From: a virus | Length of the DNA stretch: 22,430 nucleotides | Virus record (IMG/VR): IMGVR_UViG_3300045733_000128 | Coordinates: 1 to 22,430 of that record | Strand: one strand, 5' to 3' | Shown: in pieces, positions 14,573 through 21,262 of the stretch | Numbering within the stretch: the stretch's first letter is position 1 | Layout of the letters: each line of letters opens with the position of its first letter | The notes under the pieces: model-generated | Database searches by the model: none | What the model saw: the letters and a program-made list of their open reading frames with translations, nothing else | What the model was told of the DNA's origin: nothing | Position numbers and translations under genes: made by a program

Positions 14573-14938
14573 ATGCTCGAAGATAAGTTTGCTCAGCATG
14601 ATAAAGAAGTAGTCGACAAGTTCATCGATCCGGCAGCGTCGGTTGAGATGACTACGCTCGACTACGTGGTTCGGCCGAGTGCACTCACTGCTCCTATGGT
14701 GATTGTACTTCCTCCGGTATCAGAGGCTAAGGGTCGGTTCTATTCAATCGTCGTGAGAAGTGCATCTGTCGCTAATCACATTACTATCTCTGATCGGAAT
14801 GATTCAGAGTGCTGGAAGGATATCCTTCTGAATAGTAAGTGTGATAGCCTTTTACTCTATAGTGATGGTCTTCACTGGTTCCCACTGGCATCGATTGAGT
14901 CTACGTTCCCCTCTGGATATGATTATGTATATCCCTGA
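14573..14938 (+). CDS. Small beta-rich protein, probable head decoration or fibre subunit
   Basis: A 121-residue protein. A short helical start (residues 1-17) leads into strands (MVIVLPPVSEA, FYSIVVRSASVANHITISD, DSLLLYSDGLHWFPLAS). The final S-D-G-x-x-W-F element is shared in spirit with the 13208 gene product and is common in small phage head and fibre domains. No exact family is recognised. It lies between scaffold and capsid with GGGAGG before the start, six bases after the scaffold stop. G+C is a little higher than in most neighbours, as in the capsid gene, possibly because of high expression. Confidence 0.65.
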   Translation: MLEDKFAQHDKEVVDKFIDPAASVEMTTLDYVVRPSALTAPMVIVLPPVSEAKGRFYSIVVRSASVANHITISDRNDSECWKDILLNSKCDSLLLYSDGLHWFPLASIESTFPSGYDYVYP

Positions 14939-14954
14939 CAGATGGGATGATTAA

Positions 14955-14978
14955 GATCGTTTAATGGTTAAACAAACT
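14955..14978 (+). promoter_or_regulatory. Palindromic element, copy 9 (upstream of major capsid)
   Basis: 22 of 23 consensus positions. It lies alone in the 63-base gap before the capsid gene and is followed by a GGAGG ribosome-binding site. Confidence 0.8.
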
Positions 14979-15001
14979 TTAATTCTCACGGAGGTGTTAA
15001 T

Positions 15002-16312
15002 ATGTTTCTTGGTATGAGAGGTACGGGTGACTGGGTTAATGGTCAGCGCCCTATGAATTGGAGGGAACAGATCATGTATCTGTATCCCAATGGGCAGGCT
15101 CCTTTGACCGCCATCTTGTCAATGATGGGGTCTGAGGTTGTGGACGATCCTCAGTTTCATTGGTGGACTCAGGAACAAACAGCTGTTGGTGGAGCTGTTG
15201 CTGGCGTCTTCACTCTTCCTGATCTGTCTGCTGCATATGTAGCTGGTGGAGTAATTGCAGATGTGGTCTATGTTCAGATCACTACGTTGCTTGCTAATCG
15301 TATCAGAGAAGGTCACCAGATCCTTCTTCGCGACTCTAGCGATTACAGAGTCGATGTGGTTGGTAAGGTCACAGGTGTAGCGAGAGGGACTATCGTCTCC
15401 GTGTTGGCTGTGAAGCTGCTCGAAAACGACGATAACTCTCCTGGAGTTGGTGGTCATGATCTGTCAGACTGCGACACGTTCAAGATCATCGGTAACATTA
15501 ATCCTGAGGGTGGCGAGATGCCTGATGCCATCGCTCTTAATCCTGTGAAGGTTTATAACCTTACTCAGATCTTCAGAACTTCCTTGTCAATGACTCGGAC
15601 AGCTCTCAAGACCAAACTGAGGACTCCTGAACAACGCCAGAAGGCTAAGTCCGAAGCGTTGGAAATGCACTCCTGGGAAATGGAACTTGCATTCCTTTGG
15701 GGGATCAGGACCGAGAACATCGGAGATAACGGAAAGCCTGAACGTACTACGATGGGAGTGATCAACTTCATTCGGCAGTATGCAGCGGCTAACTGTAGTG
15801 ACTATACACTTGATCCGACCTACACAGGCCAGGATTGGGATGTAGGTGGAGAGACCTGGCTCAATACTATGCTTGAGCAGATCTTCCGCTATGGTTCTTC
15901 AGAGAAACTGGTTCTCTGTGGTTCTGGGTTCTTAATGGGACTTAATGACCTGGCTGTCTCTGGCAGCGTTATGACCTTGGTTCCTGGTGCTAAGACCTAC
16001 GGGATGGAGATTCGTCAGTGGATGACTCCCTTTGGAGTTATCAATATGAAGACTCATCCCCTCTTCAGTTACGACGCGACTACGCGTAACATGGGAGTGA
16101 TTATCGAGCCTAAGGAACTTAGCTATCGTTACATTGACGATACTACGTTCTATGGTGAGGATTCAAAGAAGACTCACTCTGAGGGCTATGGTCAGCGAAG
16201 AGTGGATGGCCTGGTTGAGGAGTACTTGACTGAAGCCGGTCTTGAGTTTGGGTTGGCTCAGAAATGTGGCATCCTGAACGGTGTCGGCTTGGACAATAAC
16301 CTGGTCCCCTAA
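15002..16312 (+). CDS. Major capsid protein (DUF5309/SU10-like)
   Basis: A 436-residue protein. The N-terminal segment (MNWREQIMYLYPNGQAPLTA), a beta-rich middle (ITTLLANRIREGHQILLRDS), the helix SALSMTRTALK-like region (about 197-205), and HSWEMELAFLWGIR (residues 223-236) match the pattern of DUF5309-type HK97-fold major capsid proteins, where an E-M-E-x-A-F-x-x-G segment is characteristic. It would form the icosahedral shell around the scaffold. Context fits: scaffold upstream, a strong terminator hairpin downstream, its own palindromic element and a GGAGG site, as expected for the most abundant virion protein. G+C and codon use are raised relative to neighbours. Confidence 0.85.
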   Translation: MFLGMRGTGDWVNGQRPMNWREQIMYLYPNGQAPLTAILSMMGSEVVDDPQFHWWTQEQTAVGGAVAGVFTLPDLSAAYVAGGVIADVVYVQITTLLANRIREGHQILLRDSSDYRVDVVGKVTGVARGTIVSVLAVKLLENDDNSPGVGGHDLSDCDTFKIIGNINPEGGEMPDAIALNPVKVYNLTQIFRTSLSMTRTALKTKLRTPEQRQKAKSEALEMHSWEMELAFLWGIRTENIGDNGKPERTTMGVINFIRQYAAANCSDYTLDPTYTGQDWDVGGETWLNTMLEQIFRYGSSEKLVLCGSGFLMGLNDLAVSGSVMTLVPGAKTYGMEIRQWMTPFGVINMKTHPLFSYDATTRNMGVIIEPKELSYRYIDDTTFYGEDSKKTHSEGYGQRRVDGLVEEYLTEAGLEFGLAQKCGILNGVGLDNNLVP

Positions 16313-16331
16313 GTTATTGATCTTGGCCATT

Positions 16332-16380
16332 AGCTGTGGGGTGGGTTTCCAGACTCCTTCCCCACTCCACAGCTTCTTTA
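16332..16380 (+). terminator. Strong hairpin terminator after the capsid gene
   Basis: AGCTGTGGGGTGGG (16332-16345) pairs with CCCACTCCACAGCT (16361-16374) along 14 positions, including one G-U pair, with a 15-base loop. A short T-rich tail (TTCTTTA) follows. It lies 20 bases past the capsid stop and should end or attenuate the head transcript. The T run is weak, so it may act partly as a 3' stabiliser. Confidence 0.8.
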
Positions 16381-16382
16381 AA

Positions 16383-16406
16383 GTCCATTTAACAATTAAA
16401 CGATCT
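16383..16406 (+). promoter_or_regulatory. Palindromic element, copy 10 (after the terminator)
   Basis: 18 of 23 consensus positions. It sits directly after the hairpin terminator and right before a GGAGGTG site, which suits restart of transcription for the downstream block. Confidence 0.65.
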
Positions 16407-16417
16407 TGGAGGTGAGT

Positions 16418-16780
16418 ATGAAACGATTAGGATTTTATATAGTAGCTATTATGTTGTTGGCTGTATCTTTTGTGTCAGCTGGAACAGTCTCTAGGAATTA
16501 TCAAAGTCTAACTACTGCCACTGTGGTATCTATAGACTCTGCATTCACTACAGCAGGTGGTGTAAGAGCACAACAACTTCTTGCAACAGTTGAGACTGCT
16601 GCTATTAGGTATACAGTTAATGGAGCGACTCCGACTACAACTGCTGGTGGAGCAGTAGGTCATCTTGTTCAGTCTGGTTCTATTATCATAGTCGATTCAT
16701 GGTCAGATATCGTACACTTCAAATGTATCAATGCGGTTGCTGGGAGCGGAGCAGTTGTAAAAGTAACTATTGGTTATTAG
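16418..16780 (+). CDS. Exported small beta-sandwich protein
   Basis: A 120-residue protein. Residues 1-21 form a clear signal peptide (MKRLGFYIVAIMLLAVSFVS, then A before a predicted cut). The mature part of about 99 residues has TVETAAIRYTVNGATPTTTAGGAVGHL-type composition: the segments TAAIRYTVNG, TPTTTAGG and GHLVQSG match a small beta domain that recurs in phage structural proteins (I-R-Y-x-x-D/N-G-x-x-P-T, then G-H). I recognise the pattern but cannot name a family entry. The start is the ATG at 16418 with GGAGGTG just before it; an upstream TTG at 16406 is in frame but would spoil the signal peptide. A virion-type domain with a Sec signal is unusual. Confidence 0.75.
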   Translation: MKRLGFYIVAIMLLAVSFVSAGTVSRNYQSLTTATVVSIDSAFTTAGGVRAQQLLATVETAAIRYTVNGATPTTTAGGAVGHLVQSGSIIIVDSWSDIVHFKCINAVAGSGAVVKVTIGY

Positions 16781-16793
16781 TTGAGGTAAGACA

Positions 16794-17711
16794 ATGAAGA
16801 AGCTATTTTTACTATTATTGGTACTATTGCTGCCTAGTTCAAGTTGGGCAGGGTCAAATATAATTTGCCAGACAGGATATGGAACTGATATGAAAGGGTT
16901 TTATAGACCCTTTATGGTATATGACTGTCTTGAGATAGAGACAATCACCTACCATGATCTAAGGATTTCCGAAGCCAATCCCATGACAGAGGCGCAGACA
17001 GCCGCTCTCGATGCCAACATCAAGACTATCAAGTATGGTGCTGGTATCACTTTGTCGTCTTTAACTTTGAATATTAGTGGCACGACAAGCGGTGCAGTCC
17101 CTTCCTTTATCAGCAACCCCTCCGTTGATTTGCGCCCCTACGTCGGCTTCAAGGTGAGTATCGCCGCTGGTGGAAAGACGTTGGTGGGCTGGATCAAGGC
17201 GGCGGGGAGTGGGGAAACATTATCCGCAACAGAAAAATGGCTTAATGGTAATTTCTCATCAGATGAACCTCCAGGTACTGCTTGGGTAAGAGGTGCGGGG
17301 TTCGTTATAACGGGTGGACAGTTGGTAGGTACTACAGCCCCTGTCGCTAATACTTATGCAACTATTGCTGCAACTACCGGCGCTCTGTATAAGACGAGCG
17401 CCGATTTCGTTATCACAACAGGAACAATTCGCTTCACACCTGCGAGTGGCGGCATTGGTAAAGAGCTTTCTGGAACAGGGGCATACTCAGTCTATGGTAC
17501 AGCTATAACGGGATTTCCTTCTCCGGGATTCCGCGTACTCACAACTTTTACAGGGACAATAGACAACGCCTCGACCAAGCAAGTCCTCACCCCCAGCACC
17601 AACGGCGCAACCATCGTCTCCACCCAAGGCGGCGCAACGTATAACTGGACTTCGGACGGTGGAATTGTCCCGAACAGCGCCAGTTACACCATGACGGTTA
17701 CGAGGAATTAG
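16794..17711 (+). CDS. Exported hypothetical protein with G+C patchwork
   Basis: A 305-residue protein. Residues 1-19 are a textbook signal peptide (MKKLFLLLLVLLLPSSSWA). The mature part has NIICQTGYGTDMKGFYRPFM with two Cys (C25 and C44), then Thr/Ser/Gly-rich beta strands; GKTLVGWIKAAGSGETLS (around residues 127-144) resembles a ligand-binding beta-domain segment seen in bacterial and phage proteins. The C-terminus is Ig-like or carbohydrate-binding-like in composition. G+C varies inside the gene: 22 of 60 at 16801-16860, 38 of 60 at 17161-17220, 24 of 60 at 17221-17280 and 39 of 60 at 17581-17640, which suggests domain-level mosaicism. GAGGTA lies before the ATG. Function is not known. Confidence 0.75.
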   Translation: MKKLFLLLLVLLLPSSSWAGSNIICQTGYGTDMKGFYRPFMVYDCLEIETITYHDLRISEANPMTEAQTAALDANIKTIKYGAGITLSSLTLNISGTTSGAVPSFISNPSVDLRPYVGFKVSIAAGGKTLVGWIKAAGSGETLSATEKWLNGNFSSDEPPGTAWVRGAGFVITGGQLVGTTAPVANTYATIAATTGALYKTSADFVITTGTIRFTPASGGIGKELSGTGAYSVYGTAITGFPSPGFRVLTTFTGTIDNASTKQVLTPSTNGATIVSTQGGATYNWTSDGGIVPNSASYTMTVTRN

Positions 17712-17713
17712 CC

Positions 17714-18436
17714 ATGAACTACCTTCAGATGCGTCTTAAGTTTAGGGAATTATCAGGTCGCTTTGACTTGGTCACTGATCTAGGTGTTGATACTGGTGCA
17801 GGATTCTTTCTCAATGAGGGTCGTAAATTCCTAGACCGTCTTGATGAAAATCAGAAGTCTTGGGGAACTTGCTTTCGCTTCCTTGATGTTGGATTCTATT
17901 CAGTACATTTTCCCTACTGTAGAGCGATCAAGGAAGTCTGGGCTGCTACTACAACTCAAAAGTGGCAACTGAATAAGAAGGATATTCAAAATCTAATTCA
18001 TGGATACTTACTTGATAATCCAAGCGCTCGTAATACTGGACTTCCCCAATACTATGCTCCCTGTATTACTAGGGCCATTCCAGAGAATTTGCCAAGTAGT
18101 TCATTTGAATCCTTTGTTGGTTGGGTAGATATTCCATCTGGTAATGCTCATGAGTATAATGCAATCTTAGTTAGTGTTCCTACAAATGAAAAACTAACCA
18201 TTACGATTAATGGTCTATTTTATTCAGCTGAGTTAATCAATGATATAGATGAAAACTATTGGTCTGTTGCTCATCCCATGCTTCTCTATATGGCTGCGAT
18301 GAGACAGATTGAAATAGCTAATAGAAATACTCAAGGGGTTAAGGATTGGGAAGCATCAATAGGTTCAGATACTAAAACACTAGGCTTTGATCTTGTTGAA
18401 GAGATCACAGCCGAAGTAAATGAGATGGAAGGCTAG
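17714..18436 (+). CDS. Head-tail adaptor (connector) protein
   Basis: A 240-residue protein. The order of segments fits a family of podovirus-type connectors: FFLNEGRKFLDRLDENQKSW (29-48), CRAIKEVW (about 68-76), KWQLNKKDIQNL, GLPQYYAP (about 108-115), YNAILVSVP, a GLFYSAEL strand, ENYWSVAHPMLLYMAAMRQI (about 182-201), then RNTQGVKDWE. I recognise this as a common adaptor-like structural protein without a formal gene symbol. It would bind beneath the portal and seat the tail nozzle (19373-20779). GAGGA precedes the ATG, three bases after the upstream stop. Confidence 0.75.
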   Translation: MNYLQMRLKFRELSGRFDLVTDLGVDTGAGFFLNEGRKFLDRLDENQKSWGTCFRFLDVGFYSVHFPYCRAIKEVWAATTTQKWQLNKKDIQNLIHGYLLDNPSARNTGLPQYYAPCITRAIPENLPSSSFESFVGWVDIPSGNAHEYNAILVSVPTNEKLTITINGLFYSAELINDIDENYWSVAHPMLLYMAAMRQIEIANRNTQGVKDWEASIGSDTKTLGFDLVEEITAEVNEMEG

Positions 18437-18448
18437 GAGGAATAAAAA

Positions 18449-18805
18449 ATGCATCAACTATCTGGTTTTTGTAGAGAGTCAAATATAGCAACTATGGCAA
18501 ACGTGGCAACTCTTATTAATGCTTTCACTGCTGTACAGAATACTAGATTGATAGCTATAGGTGGAGCAGCTACTAGGATAACAGGAGTCTTAATTGTAAC
18601 ATGTAATAGTTCTGATGCAACACTTACTGCTACTACACCTAGATATGTACATAGAATATCTACTCATCTAAATTGTAAAACGCTAGCTGACTGTAATACA
18701 TTAGTTGCTGCATTAGTAGTTCTTATGGCAGCTGTAATTGCTACAACTGATTTTGTATATGATTTATACTTTGACTTTAATATATCTACAAATATGACAA
18801 GTTAG
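18449..18805 (+). CDS. Hypothetical phage protein
   Basis: A 118-residue protein, not recognised. It is rich in Ala, Thr and Asn with alternating hydrophobic positions (TRITGVLIVTCNSSDATLTA, then a helix TLADCNTLVAALVVLMAAV). The hydrophobic stretch at about 83-98 could be a buried helix or a weak membrane segment. GGAGG precedes the ATG, 12 bases after the adaptor stop. Being between connector and nozzle genes, it is probably a virion component, but this is inference from position only. Confidence 0.7.
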   Translation: MHQLSGFCRESNIATMANVATLINAFTAVQNTRLIAIGGAATRITGVLIVTCNSSDATLTATTPRYVHRISTHLNCKTLADCNTLVAALVVLMAAVIATTDFVYDLYFDFNISTNMTS

Positions 18806-18815
18806 GAGACTAAAA

Positions 18816-19313
18816 ATGGACGAGAAACGAGTAGCTAGTCTTGAGACGATCACCAAACGTCTTATGCGTAGGGCTAATAAACATACTATAGGTTTGATTA
18901 CTCCATATCCTATCTCCAATGCTATATTTGGGGAGGATGTTAAGGGAGTGGTTCTTAGGTATATGTTCCCTTGTGATGGAATCATTTCTAGAGGAATGGT
19001 GAAGCTTGGAACTAAACCAAAGAATAGTCCTAATTTACTTGTTAGACTATTCAATGATACTGAGTCTAATGAGAAAGGGTTCTTGATAGAGAAAAAATTC
19101 CTTATCATTGAACCTAATGTTCCAATTAAAGCTGGAGATTGTCTGGAGGTTTCAATTACTTCAGCATCTGAAATTGACCCTATCAAGGAGGTTTGGGTAG
19201 CCCTTCTTTGGAAACCTACAGTAAATAACTTGGAAGCGAAAAGTTTCCTTATATCGGAGATAGAGAATGATATACAGAGTGGGACACTGACCGAACAAGG
19301 AGCCCTGCCGTGA
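18816..19313 (+). CDS. Beta-rich probable virion protein
   Basis: A 165-residue protein. After a charged helix (residues 1-22) it is mostly beta: GVVLRYMFPCDGIISRGMVK (44-63), LLVRLFND, KKFLIIEPNVPIKAGDCLEV, then VWVALLWKP. The G-D-x-L-x-V-S-I turn and the symmetrical hydrophobic strands suggest a jelly-roll or Ig-like domain. A similar protein seems to occur beside nozzle genes in other podoviruses, though I cannot name a family. AGGAG lies before the ATG. The tail (about 145-165) is polar. Confidence 0.7.
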   Translation: MDEKRVASLETITKRLMRRANKHTIGLITPYPISNAIFGEDVKGVVLRYMFPCDGIISRGMVKLGTKPKNSPNLLVRLFNDTESNEKGFLIEKKFLIIEPNVPIKAGDCLEVSITSASEIDPIKEVWVALLWKPTVNNLEAKSFLISEIENDIQSGTLTEQGALP

Positions 19314-19323
19314 GCAGGAAAAA

Positions 19324-19347
19324 GATCGTTTAATCGTTAAACAAACT
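19324..19347 (+). promoter_or_regulatory. Palindromic element, copy 11 (upstream of nozzle)
   Basis: 22 of 23 consensus positions. It begins 11 bases after the upstream stop; an AAGGTG ribosome-binding site follows before the ATG at 19373. Confidence 0.8.
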
Positions 19348-19372
19348 GATCAACCTGAAGAAGGTGACTCTA

Positions 19373-20779
19373 ATGCGCGAGTACGAGTGGAATATAGACA
19401 AGGCATTGACAAAGGGCCTAGCACCTGAGCAACTACCTATCAACGCTGAATTTCTTTATCAGTGCCTTGGATTTAGATGTGGGAAGGCCAGATTAGAGGC
19501 TCATGTACTGCTAACTGACCCAGTCCCAGTTACTGTTGATAAGTATTATGACTGGCCCTTTCCACAATTCTTAGTTGGAGATGCTTTTCATATCCTAGTG
19601 ATTCGTGATACAGTTAATCAGCAGGATTCTGTGTATAGTATAAGTGCAGACCATTCAACTGTAACACATATCTTTGATATCCATGTCCCTATTTATGGTA
19701 AGGGATCCTTAATGGAGGTTGCAGACTTTGGTGAGTATCTCTTTATGACCAATGGAGTGTTGATGATTATCTGGGATGTAGCCTTAGCATCATGGCAGGC
19801 TGTTCCAGTGAGTGCAATTATTCCTATGATGAGAACAGTGTGCAATCTTAAAGGTCAGGCTATTGGAGGGGGTGTGTTAAGCAATTGGCCTCTAGCCAAT
19901 CCACAGTGTGATGAGACCTTCTATCTCTGGTCAATGATAGGCTTTATGAACTTTACACCTGAGCAGAATAATGAAGCTGGTTATCGTAGATGTCCTTATG
20001 GTGGGATAGTTCAACATACAAAAAGAATGGATGATTTTGTAGTTGGCTACTCTTCAAAGGGAATAGTATTCTTAATGCCAGTAGGAGAACCTGTCACGAC
20101 CTTTGGATTTAAAGAAGTGTGTGATGTAGGGATCATTAATCAAGGGGCTATGAATGGGAACTTGACACGGCATATCTTTGTTGGTGAGGACTTCATTATT
20201 AGGGAGGTGACCAAGGAAGGTGTGAAGGAGCTTGGTTATCAATCTTACATGGAACAGTTAGTTGGAGAAGATATTATTGTCTCTTATGATTCTCACACTA
20301 AGGATTTCTATATTGGTAATAGTACAAAGACATTCTTGTTATCACTCTATGGAATGACTGAGGTTCAACAGCATCCTTCTGCAGTATGGAGAAGTAATAA
20401 TGGATCTTATATGTTACCTGAGACTGTTGATAGTAGGATGCCAACTATAACCTCAGAACCTATAGACATGGGGTATGCAGGACAGAAGACTATAGCAACA
20501 ATTGAGAGTGATGTGGCTGTAGTTGATGGTCCAGAGGCAGGGGCGGACTATACAAATAACAATACTTTGTGGGGTATAGCTACATACAAACCTATAAACG
20601 ATCAAGGGATTGTAGCTCTTGCAGTAAGTGGAAATGCCTTTAGAGCTAGTCTAAGGTTTGCTGAGATATACAACAATACTAGAATCAGTTATATTAAGAT
20701 ACGATTTAAGATGACCGATCTCAGAGGTATGAGAGGAGTGTATGCACCACCTACTTCATTCAGAGGACAAGGAGCTTAA
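19373..20779 (+). CDS. Tail nozzle / tail-tube-like protein
   Basis: A 468-residue protein. Repeated strand groups with aromatic turns (FHILVIRDT, FLMTNGVLMIIWD, HIFVGEDFIIREV, DFYIGNSTKTFLLSLYG) suggest a beta-propeller-type fold, as in the T7 gp12 and P22 gp10 class of tail nozzle or DNA-stabilising proteins. YRRCPYGGIVQHTKRMDDFV and the late ITSEPIDMG segment are typical in this kind of protein. It is expected to form the hexameric tube below the adaptor. The start is the ATG at 19373 with AAGGTG six bases upstream; a GTG at 19364 lies within that site and is not credible. Confidence 0.72.
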   Translation: MREYEWNIDKALTKGLAPEQLPINAEFLYQCLGFRCGKARLEAHVLLTDPVPVTVDKYYDWPFPQFLVGDAFHILVIRDTVNQQDSVYSISADHSTVTHIFDIHVPIYGKGSLMEVADFGEYLFMTNGVLMIIWDVALASWQAVPVSAIIPMMRTVCNLKGQAIGGGVLSNWPLANPQCDETFYLWSMIGFMNFTPEQNNEAGYRRCPYGGIVQHTKRMDDFVVGYSSKGIVFLMPVGEPVTTFGFKEVCDVGIINQGAMNGNLTRHIFVGEDFIIREVTKEGVKELGYQSYMEQLVGEDIIVSYDSHTKDFYIGNSTKTFLLSLYGMTEVQQHPSAVWRSNNGSYMLPETVDSRMPTITSEPIDMGYAGQKTIATIESDVAVVDGPEAGADYTNNNTLWGIATYKPINDQGIVALAVSGNAFRASLRFAEIYNNTRISYIKIRFKMTDLRGMRGVYAPPTSFRGQGA

Positions 20780-20780
20780 G

Positions 20781-21260
20781 ATGATTACCAAACTACTTCC
20801 TGATCAGATTTCAAAGTTCTGGCCTGTTGTTAAGTATGCCGTTGAGCAGTCTCTTCCACCGACAGTAGGAGATCATCCTGATAAAATGAATAGAGTTCTA
20901 TCAGGGATGCTTAGTGGAAAACTTGATGTGTGGGTTTCTTATCGACATGAAGGAGAAGTGACTAAGTTTGATGGGATTATAGTTACTCAAATCCTCTACG
21001 ACGACGCGAGTAATACAAAAAGCTTATTAATATATTCTATCTACGCGTATGAAAGTACACTACCAACTACATGGGCTGAAGGATTTGAATCCTTGTTTAA
21101 GTACGCTAAGTCTAAAGGATGCTATAAATGTATAGCATATTCTTCTGTCCCATATGTAGTTGAGCAAGCTAAAAAATTTGGTGCAGATACAAGTTTTACT
21201 TTTATTTCTTTTCCGTTACCGAGTTCGGTTAACGATTCAACGAACTTAATGGGGGTATAG
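20781..21260 (+). CDS. GNAT-like fold protein
   Basis: A 159-residue protein. It has an N-terminal helix and loop (KFWPVVKYAVEQSLPPTVGD), then strands with a FDGIIVTQIL segment, LLIYSIYAYE, a helix (WAEGFESLFKYAKSKGC) and a final strand-helix-strand (KCIAYSSVPYVVEQAKKFGA). This order recalls degenerate GNAT acetyltransferase domains that occur beside tail genes in podoviruses; the canonical acetyl-CoA P-loop (Q/R-x-x-G-x-G/A) is absent, so catalysis is doubtful. AAGGAG lies before the ATG, one base after the nozzle stop. Its last codons (21223-21246) contain a copy of the palindromic element. Confidence 0.6.
   Translation: MITKLLPDQISKFWPVVKYAVEQSLPPTVGDHPDKMNRVLSGMLSGKLDVWVSYRHEGEVTKFDGIIVTQILYDDASNTKSLLIYSIYAYESTLPTTWAEGFESLFKYAKSKGCYKCIAYSSVPYVVEQAKKFGADTSFTFISFPLPSSVNDSTNLMGV
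21223..21246 (+). promoter_or_regulatory. Palindromic element, copy 12 (inside the 3' end of a gene)
   Basis: 19 of 23 consensus positions. It is the only copy lying wholly inside a coding frame, in the last codons of the GNAT-like gene, and it keeps the usual distance (16 bases) to the next ATG at 21263. Confidence 0.65.
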
Positions 21261-21262
21261 AT

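Noticed and set aside
6079-19347. Palindromic elements as simple intrinsic terminators
   Set aside because: The stems are AT-rich, have almost no loop, lack a following T run, and substitutions are not compensatory. The true terminators at 671-699 and 16332-16380 look quite different.
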